Shown: positions 11,439 to 23,476, counted from the stretch's first letter. The stretch is 64,000 nt of DNA from Neurospora tetrasperma FGSC 2508 (GCF_000213175.1 NW_009799179.1:5305658-5369657); one strand, 5' to 3'. Numbers and translations: made by a program. Notes: generated by a model not told the origin, from the letters alone.

Positions 11439-13226
11439 ATGACGGCGATCATATCGCCAGCCTCGTCTCCAGCGACCTCTCCGCCCGCCATCGACACCTC
11501 GGCCTCGACCTCAGCCGCTCATCCCCCACTTCCTCCGCTCATGACCTCGCCGCCCGCTCGCAGGAGCGCGCTACCGCGGCCAATGTCGCACGCGTCCAAG
11601 AACCGCCTGTCGCAGTACTCGACTGTGAGCTCGATTCCCTCACGCTCCCGGCCGCCCTCTCAACTGTTCCCCATCTATCCTTCCAGTCTGCCGTACACGC
11701 TGGTGCGAGACTTCGCCTACCCCGTGGGTCATCCTATGCACTATGGACCCCCACCGGAACCTTCTCGGCCACCCTCAGGCATGACTACCCCAGCCAGCGA
11801 GCAACGGCGCCTATCTGACCCTCCGACATCTTGGGATCGCCATAGCTGGGAGAACTCATGGAGCAGCGACGGCTGGGGAAGGGCGAACGATCTCCCTGCG
11901 ATGCAGTTCGCCGATGGTCCTCCGTGGAGCGAGGATGAAGATCTTCAGAGCCCTGTGGTCAGTTCGCGACACAAGAAGAACAAGTCAGCTGGCGGCAGTG
12001 GCGGCAGTGGCTATGGTGCGGGAAGGAGCGGCGGTGGTTCGGTCATAAACCCGAGCAACTACGACCGGGAGAGGGGTTACTACGTTGGCACCAGTGGCGA
12101 TGGCAGCGAGCGCTACTACGTGAACCAGGGAGGCGAGGCCAACGGGCCGGGCGGCGAGTACGTAACGTATCCGGCCGATCAGGCACGTCACAGCGCATAC
12201 CAAGTTGCCGACCAACAACCACGCCAGTACGAAGACGATTACCCATCCGACTTGGACGACTCCAGCCCTGGTGGCTATCACGAGACGGACGAATCGCGTT
12301 ATTCGCGTGATTACCAGTTTACAATTACCTCTCCCGATGAGGAGATGCACGGTAAGGCCGTGGCGCTGTACGACTTCCAGCGGGAAGACGAGAACGAGTT
12401 GCCTTTGGTTGAGGGTCAAATCATCTGGGTGTCGTATCGACACGGACAGGGCTGGCTGGTTGCGGAAGACCCGAAAACGCAAGAGAGCGGACTTGTACCA
12501 GAGGAATATGTGCGGCTGCTACGCGATATCGAAGGAGGTATGAACAGCCTCACCGGCCAGCTTAGCGAAAGCCCTGTTAGCCCGGTGGAAGCTGGAACAC
12601 CGACTCAGGCGGAACACACTGCTGCTACCTCTGGCGGATCTTTTGGCCACACTCCCACACAAAGCCTAAGCTCCAACAGTGGTGGCGGGTCTGGTGTGAA
12701 TGGCAACAACAATAACAACAACAGCAACAACAACAATAATAATAACAGCAGCAACAGCAACAACACCCACTCTACACCAACCTCAAGCTCCAATACCAAT
12801 GGGTACGGACACAGCCACTCTGGGTCCGATTACAAGTACCATCAGCCGGTCGTATCAACCTTCTCAACGTCAAGCAAGGACCTCGATCCCTATCCGCAAC
12901 ACCTTTTGGGAACACAGGCTGGCCAAGCTCCACCGCAGGTCGTCCACTATCATGGACAACGGGGTGGCAGTCAAGCGAACACGCCCACGAACTTATTTCA
13001 TGATGCCGGTTTGATGCGCCGCGGCAGTCAGGACACTGTCGGTAGAAACGAGAGGAGGGGTAGTGAGCAAGGGACGTTGCAGACTTTGCTTGGCGCGAGG
13101 CTGGAAAAGACAGCGAAAGAAGGTGCAATAGAAAACCAGAGTATCAGCGAAGAGGCTGAGCCGGAGGTCGCGATGGATACCAAGCCACAAAAGACAGGGG
13201 AAGCGGCAGCGGAAGCGGACAGGTGA
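11439..13226 (+). CDS. SH3-domain protein, Nbp2/Skb5-like
   Basis: A single exon encoding 595 aa. The open frame extends 12 codons upstream, but 11439 is the first ATG. The protein is mostly disordered. Residues 1-300 are rich in Ser, Pro, Gly and Tyr. One SH3 domain lies at about residues 304-362, with the ALYDF motif, acidic RT loop (REDENEL), the GQGWLVAE core and GLVPEEYV end. After it come a poly-Asn/Ser tract (DNA 12703-12768) and a polar tail. The SH3 sequence resembles that of yeast Nbp2 and S. pombe Skb5, small adaptors that bring phosphatase or PAK kinase to stress and cell-wall MAP-kinase pathways. That link rests on one domain, so the function is tentative; another SH3 adaptor is possible. 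Confidence 0.72.
   Translation: MTAIISPASSPATSPPAIDTSASTSAAHPPLPPLMTSPPARRSALPRPMSHASKNRLSQYSTVSSIPSRSRPPSQLFPIYPSSLPYTLVRDFAYPVGHPMHYGPPPEPSRPPSGMTTPASEQRRLSDPPTSWDRHSWENSWSSDGWGRANDLPAMQFADGPPWSEDEDLQSPVVSSRHKKNKSAGGSGGSGYGAGRSGGGSVINPSNYDRERGYYVGTSGDGSERYYVNQGGEANGPGGEYVTYPADQARHSAYQVADQQPRQYEDDYPSDLDDSSPGGYHETDESRYSRDYQFTITSPDEEMHGKAVALYDFQREDENELPLVEGQIIWVSYRHGQGWLVAEDPKTQESGLVPEEYVRLLRDIEGGMNSLTGQLSESPVSPVEAGTPTQAEHTAATSGGSFGHTPTQSLSSNSGGGSGVNGNNNNNNSNNNNNNNSSNSNNTHSTPTSSSNTNGYGHSHSGSDYKYHQPVVSTFSTSSKDLDPYPQHLLGTQAGQAPPQVVHYHGQRGGSQANTPTNLFHDAGLMRRGSQDTVGRNERRGSEQGTLQTLLGARLEKTAKEGAIENQSISEEAEPEVAMDTKPQKTGEAAAEADR
12703..12768 (+). repeat. AAC/AAT/AGC trinucleotide tract coding poly-Asn/Ser
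   Basis: A run of AAC, AAT and AGC codons in the SH3-protein gene encodes a stretch of Asn broken by Ser. The codon mix shows it is not a fresh pure microsatellite. Such tracts are usual in filamentous-fungal disordered regions and vary in length between strains. Confidence 0.85.
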
Positions 13227-14359
13227 TGAAGGTGGAATGTGAAAGGGGTGGTGGTGATGATGATTGCTATATGCGACACGACGCAATGTCCTGCTGAAGA
13301 CTGAGGCAGAAAGCGGGCTCAGTCATTTAAAGCGAAGGGAGTATAAGGTTGGAGAGGGAGCGGTGATAATGATCGAATAATCCCCATGTAATGGACGATA
13401 GGGAGACTCAGGCTACTGACATGAGCATACTTTATCAGGGAGCGATGTAGAACGGAACATTGCGACTTAATGGCGTCCACTTTCTTGCATACTCATCCAT
13501 CGTTCCTGTTCTCGCTCTCTTTGCGCTTTCGTTGGGAGTTTGCGTTCTTCTTCTTCCTGTTATTTTCCGTCACCATCTGAATTGGGTAGCAGAGCAATCG
13601 AGATAATCAAGGGCCGAGGAGGAGCTAGAAGGGGAGAGGCAGGAGTACGAGGAGCTAAAGTAAGCCTGGATATCACTTATTGTCTTAGCAGTTGTTCTGT
13701 GTACAGATTGCAGAGACTGACAGCGTGGTCTGGTCGAACAAAAAGGAATTAATACGGTGCTACGGAAGCTATACGTAATGCACAACGCTCAAAAGTCATT
13801 CGTCATATTCCCTAGCCACTGCCTTTGGACTCAGAAATTGATGAGTGAGCCAAGGTGCTAGGAGCAGGCGTCAAATCAAGAATCAGTACATAAAGACTAG
13901 ACTAGGACCTTAGCATGTTAATCGAGTCCACCCGAACTGCACCGATATCTCCGCATCCTTTTGTTGGCAGCCTGGGAAGGTAACTATGCAGTATACTGAG
14001 AAACCCACCCTGGATATATACAAAGTGTCAAGATGCGGATTCATAATAGTAACGGTTGCGGAGTTGGTTGAAGCTGACAAACCCGTTTCTCTCGCCGGCG
14101 GGAAAGAATCCGATGACGGCTTTTAACATGAGATTTTCGATCACGCCTGGAGATCGCTGCATGACGTAAGCCCCACCCACCCGAATCAAGCTCCCCACGC
14201 TTCCGAACCCGCGATTGAAAAAGGTACGGGGACCCCAAAGGAGGGAGGAGTCAGTGCCTCTATGCATTGCACTGACTGCACTGGGCGTACCTGAACCTCG
14301 TCCGATCTTCCCCTCCTTCATCCAATTCCATTCTTGCTTTCCAGACACTGCATGTCAAA
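13227..14359. other. Intergenic, SH3 gene 3' flank / mcr1 promoter
   Basis: About 1.1 kb. The first few hundred bases likely form the 3' UTR of the upstream gene and the rest the mcr1 promoter. I see no gene, repeat or RNA structure. Confidence 0.5.
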
Positions 14360-15722
14360 ATGAGTCTGTTCGTTGCTAGCACCAGATCCGCCTTCCGGGC
14401 TGCCGCCCCCATCAAGAGGGTAAGCCACCCCATTCCTTCGTTCGGATTTACTGTTGCTCTGAGAAATGTTGCTGCATCGAGGTACACAATCCTGCCGTTA
14501 TGGGCAAGTTCTGGTGGTCGTCGGACGCATATACGGCATCATGAATGCGCCTTGAGCAGAATTGGGGCAGACGCACGCGCAGCGCACCATGCGCGACAGC
14601 TTCGCGCATCACTTGACACATTGACTCTAAGCACAACCAGCAGCCGTTCTAGAAGTCATCGAACTAACTCCTTTCCTTTCACAGTCTTTCCAGACCCGCC
14701 GCTCCTATGCGACCGAGCCTTCCAAAGGTGGCAGCAGCAGCACAATCCTCCTCGGTGCTGCCGCTGTTGGTCTTGCAGGTGCCGGCGCCTACTTTTTCTC
14801 CGGCGCTGGTGCCGCCAAGAAGGCTGAGGCCAGCGTTAAGCAGGTAACCGAGAAGATCACCCCCGGCGAGATCAAGAAGGCCTTCGTCGGCGGCGACCAG
14901 GGCTGGCTCAGCCTCAAGCTCGAGGAGGTTGAGCTGGTCAACCACAACACCAAGCGCCTGCGCTTCAGACTCCCTGAGGACGACATGGTATCTGGCCTCC
15001 ACGTTGCCAGCGCCATCCTGACCAAGTTCAAGCCTTTCGACGCTGAGAAGGCTGTCCTCAGGCCTTACACTCCCATCAGCGACGAGAGTAAGTATTTTCG
15101 TATTGACTCATTGGTTTTCCACGATAGTACGTTGACTAACGTCCGAGCAACAGGTGCCCAGGGTTACATTGACCTCTTGGTCAAGAAGTACGAGGGTGGT
15201 CCCATGAGCACCTACCTCCATGACATGGCTCCCGGCCAGCGCCTCGACATCAAGGGCCCTCTTCCCAAGTACCCCTGGGAGGCTAACAAGCACAAGCACA
15301 TCGCCCTCGTTGCTGGCGGCACCGGTATCACTCCCATGTACCAGCTCATCCGCGCCATCTTCAACAACCCCGATGACAAGACCAAGGTTACTCTCGTCTT
15401 TGGCAACATCAGCGAGGAGGACGTTCTCCTCAAGCACGAGCTCGCCACCATTGAGAACCACTACCCCCAGCGCTTCCGCGCTTTCTACGTCCTCGACAAC
15501 CCTCCCAAGGAGTGGGCTGGTAACAAGGGCTACATCAACAAGGACCTCCTCAAGACCGTCCTTCCTGAGCCCAAGAACGAGGATATCAAGATCTTCGTCT
15601 GCGGCCCACCCGGCATGATGAACTCCATCTCCGGCAACAAGAAGAGCCCCAGGGACCAGGGCGAGCTGACCGGTATCCTCAAGGAGCTCGGCTACTCTCC
15701 CGATCAGGTATACAAGTTCTAA
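14360..15722 (+). CDS. mcr1: Mitochondrial NADH-cytochrome b5 reductase
   Basis: Exons 14360-14419, 14685-15087 and 15154-15722 give 343 aa; introns are 265 and 66 bp with GTAAGC/GTAAGT donors. Residues 1-30 are rich in Arg, Ser and Ala with no acid, as in a mitochondrial presequence. A hydrophobic Gly/Ala-rich helix follows at about 40-58, matching the outer-membrane/intermembrane-space anchoring of yeast Mcr1. The FAD-binding motif RPYTPISDE is at 146-154, the nucleotide-binding GGTGITP at 209-215, and the NADH-binding CGPPGMM at 304-310. The enzyme passes electrons from NADH through FAD to cytochrome b5 and semidehydroascorbate, and in fungi supports ergosterol synthesis and oxidative-stress defence. 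The C-terminal YKF ends at the usual place. Codon use is strongly biased to C-ending codons, suggesting high expression. Confidence 0.95.
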
Positions 15723-16313
15723 GCGACTCGGGACTTTAATGCATCTTGCGTGTTATAATATTACCGTCTTATTTAGCTAGAATAGCGCGGCGTCACTTGA
15801 GTTTGCCAGTGTGGGATTGGCTTGGTCTACGATACTCGTGCTTGACGAGCACACGCGGCGCACATCCTGCTGCGTATAGATAGAGGATAATAAAAGGCAA
15901 CAAAACGAAAACTGAAAACAAGAATTCGGACATGAGCTTGTCAAAGCGACAGGATCAGATTATGTCAAACTCTTGCTTTTCTGAAACGATGCTCAGTTTC
16001 AGTTGCAGTCGACATCCAAGTAAACACAAAGACTGCGATGGCATCCGTCGTGGCGGTGATGCCGGTGTGGCTGATACCGACGTGGCTGACAGCCTGCTGG
16101 TCATTCTGGAAGGTGCACGTGGAGACGTGACGGCGTTTCTGCAATTGCCGGCCGGCAAGTTTACTGTGCAGAGCTCCATCATTTCTTGGCTTGAGCTTCC
16201 AATTGATTTCCATTCCCCATTCCCCGTCCCCCCGTCGTTCGCTCTGATTCCCACCGAACAAGCACCACCAAGGCAAAGCAGCTAAACAGGCCGTTTGGCC
16301 TGCGCCTGTAATA
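15723..16313. other. Intergenic, mcr1 3' flank / promoter of next gene
   Basis: About 590 bases between two co-oriented genes. No gene or repeat is visible; the open frames crossing it have no family resemblance. Confidence 0.5.
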
Positions 16314-17098
16314 ATGGCAGCGCTTTTGCCCTTCAAGGTGCCCCAAATCAGCGAGGTATGTTTCTTTTTGTTCCATGATTCCTGTGGCCGGCGATGATCA
16401 GACTTTAACGTGTTACATCATCTATCTCGCAGGCTGATATGTTTGCTTTCCATGAAGCCCACTTCTCCAACCTGTCCACAGGCCACTTTGAGTCTCATTT
16501 CCTTCGTCCAAACGACTCGGTTGTCGCTTCTGCCAGCGCCACAGCCGATGAAATAGAAGGGGGCCATGCCGAAGAGGAGCATTACCATGAAGAATACGAA
16601 GAAGATTACTACGATGAGGATGATGACGGCCTGGGTTATTACCCCGACGGCGTCAAGCGAACTCTGACAGATGAGCAAATTGCCATCTTCCGGCACTCGG
16701 AACTCGAAGCCATGCGTCGTGTGAGGGAGTCTGCCAAGATCAAGAAGGTCATGGATCCCGCGGCGGACGGCGTCGTTGTTATTGAGGGTGCCATAGGGGA
16801 GCAGCTCTCTGAGGGCGAGATCGATTCTTCTCCAAAGGAAGCGGGGGTGGGATCTTCTCAGCATCAGCAGCAGCAGAAGAAAAAGAAGGAAAGTAATAAC
16901 AGGAACAAGAACAAGCGTCGCGGAGGCAAGAAAAATAACCACAACAGACTTGATGGAGGTGAGCAGATCGATTTGCGCAAGCGCACGTGGGACGTTGTCA
17001 ACAAGGGACTTGCTTCTTTGGACTACGGAGAGGAAGAACATGGCCAGCATTCCGACGAGAGATCGATGCAGAGACGTCGGATTTCGTATGATGATTGA
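16314..17098 (+). CDS. DUF3807-like fungal protein of unknown function
   Basis: Exons 16314-16355 and 16433-17098 (77-bp intron, donor GTATGT, acceptor CAG) give 235 aa. The joined N-terminus has the phrase PFKVPQISEADMFAFHEAHF, typical of the fungal DUF3807 family as I remember it. A very acidic, Tyr-containing stretch follows (about residues 55-75), then a helical part with the RTLTDEQIAIFRHSE segment. A Gln/Lys/Asn-rich basic tract (KKKKESNNRNKNKRRGGKK) looks like a nuclear or nucleolar localisation signal, and the C-terminus is polar. Without the first short exon the frame would start at an internal Met and lose the conserved N-terminus. Function is unknown; the acidic-basic arrangement suggests a nucleic-acid- or chromatin-associated role, which is only a guess. 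Confidence 0.75.
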
Positions 17099-18223
17099 AG
17101 AAATGGCTCCAGCACTGTCTTGATATAGCATGCGCAGGCGGGGTAACTCACCCAACGCAGTCTACGACAGGCCACCAGGGCAGTCGGGTGCCCCTGCGAG
17201 CTCACACGTGAGACTTGGTCGATGATATTGTAAGTTCCTCCTCTGTCATAGTTACCCCCATTAGCATGCTTTCTACATGATGAAAAACCATATCGTATCG
17301 TCATCCTTAGTCGGAAGTCCGGGCAGAGATGCTGCGGTCCTTTAAAAAGGTCTGCAGTGTCTTGATAGCTGGAATATGTCGAGTTATAATCTTCTCTCTC
17401 AAGCTCAAGCATCAGTCATTGCCACTATTCATGTTTGGACTCTAGCAAGAATTGCGCTGACTGATTGCTTAGACAGATGCTTGTCCTGATGAGAACGCAA
17501 GATTTTACGAAACACTTGGTTCAGTAACGGTTACGACATTGTCGCGGGTTTGCGCTATAGCTCTAACATGATGCCTCCAAAATTGCAACGAGTGGAATTG
17601 TCGCCGTTCATGGTCATTGGGTTCTAACAAAAGTGTATGTGTATTGATGAACATCATCAGTCTGGAGGAAAAATGGTCTTTACGCTCATCTAGAAAGTAG
17701 TGGAGATACCTCGGGGCATTACTTACTCCTGCTGTCCGTAGAGGTATCCTATGTTAAAGTAGATGACCGGCCTGTTAACTGCATACTATCAGTCAGTATA
17801 TTGTACCTCGTTTAGAACGAGGCGTGTGAGGGTTTAGTACTTCACCGCTTGTTCTCGTATCTCGTGCAGGCTTTGGACTCCCAAATCGATGCCTAAATTT
17901 GATCACCTTGTACCCGCTCCCCAAGCGAATAGCACTGGCTTTATTGGGATGATCAACTAACAGAGGCAGCACTGATTGTCGTCATCGACGATAGGGCTGA
18001 CAGGAACCTTTGCATAGAGTTCTTAGTCAGCATGTCATTTCTGAATGACTCGCTAGTAGACATCTCATACACAACTGAAGCCAGACATGCTTTAGCAGTC
18101 CTTTATGAGAGGCTTCCATGTCTTGTCAACCACTTGCTTCAAGATGCAACTCTCATACATTCACTTTTACAATTACTGATTACAGCTTTCTTATTGTATT
18201 CCAAGGACTTGCTCGAGTCCATC
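17099..18223. other. Intergenic, promoter of the Zn2Cys6 gene
   Basis: About 1.1 kb. The ATG at 18032 is in frame with the downstream gene and would add 64 residues, including a hydrophobic stretch, to its N-terminus. I judge this unlikely because the zinc cluster sits close to the N-terminus in most of the family. Nothing else stands out. Confidence 0.5.
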
Positions 18224-20543
18224 ATGGTTCTGAGTTTACAGCCGCGCGAAGACGGCCCGGTGAGCTTACAAGTGCCCAAAGCCAGCCAAGCGTGCATCAA
18301 TTGTCGTAAACAAAAGTATGAATGATACTTGCCCTCTCATCCACCATCACACAAGCTCGATTTCGAAAACATCGCCATCCATACCTACCATCCATCACCT
18401 CTCAATTTTGAAGCCTTTTCCCTACATGAGACCACTCACATAGCCACAGTTCATTTACTGACTTCATTCAAAGGAGGAAATGCGACAAATCAGTCCCATC
18501 ATGTGGCCTTTGTGCCAGGATGAACCGTCAATGCGACTACAGCGACTCATCATCCGCACCCACCGCAACTGATGTAGCCGCACTACAAGCCCGTCTCGCC
18601 GAGCTCGAAAACCGGCTCGCCTTAGCTGTCGGCAAGGAAACCACCACCAGCACGAGCTCATCATCCCCCAGCACCAATAGCCGTGACAATGCCGCCACCA
18701 CCCATCCAGCACCACCAGTCATCAACTCCCGCGGCCCCCTTTGGCTCCCCGCCTCCAGCCGCTTCCCCTCCGCCCTCCTCCTCGACGTCGACATTTTCAA
18801 ATGGGCCCAACTCTCCGTCCCGGCTCCACCCGTCGCCGTCCCGCGCGACGTCTACGACATCCTCAGCAGCGGCAAGACGGTCCAAGACTGCGCCGCCGAG
18901 TACTTCGACACGGTGCACCGGTGGTTCCCCTTCATCTCCAAGAAGCGCATGACGCTGGGGCATACCCTCTGGGAAGCCGGGCCGGACTTGGCCATGTTGT
19001 TTTTGGGCATGAAGCTCATCGTCACGCTGCCGGTCGAGGGGATGGACAGTGCGGATAACCCGGTGTACATGGCAGCCAAAAGGCTGCTGGCCTTGTTGGA
19101 GAGTGGAGGGTGTGTGAGTTTGTTGTGTTTGCAGGGGATGATATTGGTTGCGTTGTATGAGTACGGGCAGGGGATATATCCGGCGGCGTGGATGAGCGTG
19201 GCGGCGTGTGCGAGGTATGCGGAGATGTGTGGGTTGCCGGGGTTCAAGGAGAGCTGGGCGGTTTTGGGGGCTGTGGTTAGTCCTTTTTTATTTTTTTCTT
19301 TTTTTTTTTTCTTTTCTTTCTGAGAACCTATAAATTTGGATGGGATCGTGTGCTGACTTTGTGCTGGGCGGATTAACACCTGCCCACTGATCTAGGGATA
19401 GACGACTTGGACCGAGTCTGAGGAAAGGAGAAGGGCCTGGTGGGCTATTTACATCCTGGATAGGGTGATCTGCCTGGGAAACAAGAAGCGGTTTGTGTTG
19501 CCGGAGCCGGAAAAGCACTACCTTTTGCCCACGGATGATGATGCTTGGGTAAGTTTTCCTCCTTTTTCTTTTCTAGTCCAATACCTAACTAACTCCTTCC
19601 GTCGCAGGACAGCGGAGATCCAGGCCGTGCCCTCAGCGCAGGAATCACCACCCCTCTCGCGCAGCCACAAGGTCGTTTCGCCCGTCTAGTCCAATCATCC
19701 ATGCTCGTCAGCAGAACCATAACCCACGTGCGGACCACCCTACGCAACCATCAACTAGGAGGCGACATCGATCCTTTCGACATTAACGAAGTTGACGACC
19801 TCATCAACACCCTCACCTCCTTCAGCACCCTCATCCAACAAGAACTCCTCCCCAGCCTCGCCGTACTACGCAACCAAAATTCTACAGAACCAACTTCATC
19901 AACCTCATCATCAACCTCCCCACCCCCGCCGAGCTGGCACTTTCTAACCCCCAGCTCCATCCCACTCAACCCCCCATACCACCACCACCCTCCCTCTCCT
20001 TTCGATTTCTCTTCTTCCTTATCTCCCCAACCCCCACCTTTAGACCCCCTCTCCCTGCCCCCTTTAAGTCTAACCCACTCCGCCCTGTTCCTCCTCTACG
20101 ACGTCCACTGCTGTCCCGAGAACCTTCTTTGTGGGACCGGTGCCCAGGGTTTCGACAACTTCCAACCAAAAACTGCTATCCAACAGGCCTTGCAGGTGCG
20201 GGCCGTAGCAGGCCTGCGCTCGCTTTCGAGTGGTGTCATCCGCGAGATGTGCATGGAGTTGTTGGATGCGGTCATGTTGCCGCAGGGTTTGGCGAAGGTT
20301 AGTCCGCTATGTCTAGACGGGATGTATAATGGGATGGCGACGTTGAGGTGGTTATGGAAGGAGGGGGGTGATGATGGTGGAATTGGATTAGGGGAGAACG
20401 GATCCCTTGGGGAAGGAGGAGGAAGTACAGGAGGGAATGTGGGAGTGTTGCAGGCGGCAGAAGATGTGGGGAGGTGTTTGAGTAGATTGTCGAGTAGGTG
20501 GAGGGTGGCAGAGGATTATTTGGGCTTGGTTGGGCTCTTTTGA
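18224..20543 (+). CDS. Zn2Cys6 fungal transcription factor
   Basis: Four exons (18224-18315, 18474-19275, 19402-19548, 19608-20543) give 658 aa. Joining exons 1 and 2 rebuilds a binuclear zinc cluster of spacing C-x2-C-x6-C-x6-C-x2-C-x6-C, beginning ACINCRKQKRKCD near residue 25. A short helical linker follows (ALQARLAELENRLALA). The middle part has family marks of the fungal_trans domain: EYFDTVHRWFPFISKKRM, then in exon 3 TWTESEERRRAWWAIYILDR. The acceptor of intron 2 must be the second AG (19400-19401); the first AG would put a stop in frame. The product is expected to be a nuclear DNA-binding activator or repressor; its targets cannot be told from this window. A Ser/Pro/Pro-rich low-complexity insert lies near residues 440-500. 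No biosynthetic cluster surrounds it. Confidence 0.88.
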
Positions 20544-21948
20544 GGTGGGCGTTGCGATGGCCTGGAATGGTGGGAAGTCAGGAATCTGCTAACCAGTCGC
20601 TGCTGGCAACTTCTCGGCCGTCCCTACCTCTCGCTTCCTCATGTATATTCTTCGACCGCCAGTTTGGACAAGGAGCCACTCGACGAATTGCGTCGTGATT
20701 GGCAACGCAGATATCTGGGTGCAGTGGATGAGAAGAGAAGGGGGGTGGGCTCAGGCTCATGCTCGTGGTTAGGACCAGGACGTCGTCTGCGTGTCTCTTG
20801 TGGCGTTTAGGAACTTAAAGGGTCCCCCATCATGTATAAATAGTGAGCGGATGCTAAAGGCGGAAATTGGCCTTTAAACATACATAGTTGTGGGTCGTGG
20901 GCGGTTTGGTGAAGCGCATAACGGGAGTTTCGCTTCCACAGCCACTGTTACACGAGACCTACAGAAACGAGTCACTCAAGTGAGTATGGTACCGGGAGTA
21001 GGTACGGGACGTGGAAGGTACTTAGGTATGCTGTGCAGAGGTATGCTCCCAAGCTGAAACTAGCAGCGAACGAGAAAGTTAACAGACAAGGATGACACGA
21101 AGTATCTTCAGATATACAGAACAACTCTACTCGACAGATCACTTGCTCACTCATGGACCCGCTTGGCATACAAAGAATGTATTATTTCGCGATATATATA
21201 CCTGATCTGTACCCCTGGTCCCCTGAACACTTTTATCAGCTACCCGCCGGCTTTTCTTCTTTTTCTCGCTCATAATGGTTCGCCGGTTAAGCCACCTAGC
21301 AGCTGGACATCTTGGGATCCTTAGAGGCTGGATCTGCATCTTCAGCCGTACCACTGCAATGCTTGATCGGGACGTGACGGGACTGGCACATCCATCCAGT
21401 TTTTGGGCAGCGAATCAACAGGCTGTCTGTCTAGCTGTTGGTGTACACGAAATGTATTTTCTCAAGCTCTTCCTGTCCTCTTTTAGGTGTACTACTTTGT
21501 TTCGTAAGGCAGACTTTGGTTCATCTTCTTGTCCTGGCATGGGTGTGCCTGAATGTGTGAACGCCACATATATTGCAGAGCGGACGACATGTACAATAAC
21601 ATTCTGCATACAATAGGAGGAGATATCGACGAGCTGAGTAGAGTAGAGTCAGGTAGGTGGAGGAGAAGCTTGGGCGGTGGTTGAAAAGGGGTGATTACCT
21701 TGTCTCCAGGTTCAGGTCTTTCTCCGTCTATGGGTTTCGGATGTGTTTTTCTCCCTTTTTCCTTTCCTTTGGGGGTATCGGGACAATAGTTCTGTAGCCT
21801 GTTGAGCATCCTCCAGACCTCCGTCCTCATCGTGAGATATCGGCAAGCATCATACATTCTGTGCAATCTTTTCTTTAGTCTCGGGTTAGCAATCGCCAAC
21901 ACAACAAGGCCAACAAGTCATCCCGAAAGCCCACCCAACTAAGATACG
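20544..21948. other. Intergenic between Zn2Cys6 gene and MARVEL gene
   Basis: About 1.4 kb with no supportable gene. An ATG-initiated open frame at 21275-21616 (113 codons) has no recognisable domain and ordinary intergenic composition. I treat it as chance. Confidence 0.5.
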
Positions 21949-23179
21949 ATGGCATACTCCAAATACTCTTCCGACCGTGCTCCCGGACGGGAGCACATCC
22001 CCCTCTACCCCAAAGGTTTCATCACCATCCGCATCATCCAACTTATCATCGCCATTCTCATCGCCGGTCTCTCCGCCTTCGGAGTACATATCTTTGCCTT
22101 TGACGGAGACGTCTTGATCCTAGCAGTTGTATGTTTTTTTTCCTCCTCCGTCGGTCTCAACTTACCTATCCATCCATCACCATACCCCCCACCATTCAAA
22201 ACTCCCTTTCCCTTTCCAACCTTATATAGACTCACCACTAACCCACCCTTCTTCCCTCCCTCTCCTGGTTGTGAGCAACAGGCCGTAATGACTCTCATAT
22301 CATCAACCTACCATCTCATCACGCGCTTCTCCACCCCTAAAGCCTACAACTACTGGGCCGTCCTCGCCGTCGATATCTTGGTTTTGGTTCTATGGCTCGC
22401 CGCCTTTGCGCTGCTGGCTTCGGAGATCATTTGGTTCTTCACGCTTTGGACGTCTAGTTCGGAATCGATTCCAACTGTTGATCCTTATTATGACGATTTT
22501 ACCCCCGATGAAGACTCATATGACTTCTACACCTATGGGATTTTGGCTGCTCTGAAAGGGGGGGCGGTGGGGAGTAAGGCGAGGTCGAGTGGTGGTGATG
22601 ATGATGGGAGATATGGTGACAGTGGGTTAGATTACATCTATGATAATGATGGTGGATATGATGAATCCGCGGTCGTGGCAACGTTGGTGGCGCCAATTTG
22701 TGTTATTGCTGCTGCTGCGTTGGGGGGGATTGAGTTGTGAGTTTCGTTTTTTTTTTCTTCTTCTTCTTCTCGATATCCCCGTTTTCCCCTCTGTTATTCT
22801 TCCTTTCCCATTCCTGACAAATTACACCATCACCCCTTCACAAACTCTCCTTGCTAACAGATAGACCAAATACAGCATCCTCCACCTCGTATCCCTCATC
22901 ATCCACTCCGTTTTCCTCCACCGCCACCGCGCCGCCGGACTACACAGCAAACCCGTCCAATCCTCTCCTTCCAGTAACAGCAACAGCGGCAGCGACAACA
23001 GCAACACCATCCTCTGTTCCCCGAATGCCGTTCTTGCCCCCGCAGCCATCGTCACAACCCCCAACGAGAAACTTCCCTATCATCATCACCAGGAAATCGA
23101 CTCGACGCCCATCTCTGTTCCATCCAACCACAACCAGCAGCCGTCAGCCCCAGCGCCGGCTTACACCCCGGTATTCAGT

Positions 23180-23210
<31 letters not shown>

Positions 23211-23476
23211 CATACCTCCAACAGCAACAACAACAGCAACCGCACCATCAAAGGCAATACCAAGCATATCAACAACAACCACAAGGTCAGGCTCAAGGAC
23301 ACCCATCGGTTTACTACCACTCACCGGTATCACCGCAAACTACCGGAGGAACGATGAATTATACGCAGTTTCAACAGCCATCGTGGGCGGTGTCGCCTGT
23401 TCCGACGACGCCACCTGTGCCGACGCATTACGGACCAACCGGGGTGGTGCGGGCGGGGATCTATCAGTTGCCGTGA
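21949..23476 (+). CDS. MARVEL-like four-helix membrane protein with Gln-rich tail
   Basis: Exons 21949-22128, 22282-22736 and 22876-23476 give 411 aa. Four hydrophobic helices are visible: IIQLIIAILIAGLSAFGVHI, a second across the first splice (LILAVAVMTLISS), YWAVLAVDILVLVLWLAAFA, and a fourth rebuilt by the second splice (GGIEFILHLVSLIIHSVFL), followed by the HRHRAAG motif common after the last helix of fungal MARVEL proteins. The second intron (donor GTGAGT, branch GCTAAC) must use the third AG, at 22874-22875, because the first two lie 2 and 6 bases from the branch site and give a stop or the wrong frame. A luminal or loop region is very acidic and Tyr/Asp-rich. The cytosolic tail has two poly-Gln runs. 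Fungal relatives sit in the plasma membrane or eisosomes; exact role unknown. Confidence 0.8.
23185..23290 (+). repeat. CAG/CAA tract coding poly-Gln
   Basis: Two CAG/CAA runs separated by PYL, and then more Gln-rich sequence, lie in the C-terminal tail of the MARVEL-like protein. The mix of CAA and CAG suggests an old tract. Confidence 0.8.

Noticed and set aside
18032-18223. An upstream in-frame start for the Zn2Cys6 gene
   Set aside because: It adds a hydrophobic stretch before the zinc cluster, unusual for the family; the ATG at 18224 places the cluster near residue 25, as is common.
22731-22870. An apparent frameshift or stop at the last intron of the MARVEL gene
   Set aside because: The first AG gives a stop and the second the wrong frame, but the third AG at 22874-22875 restores a conserved membrane helix and the HRHRAAG motif, so no break is needed.
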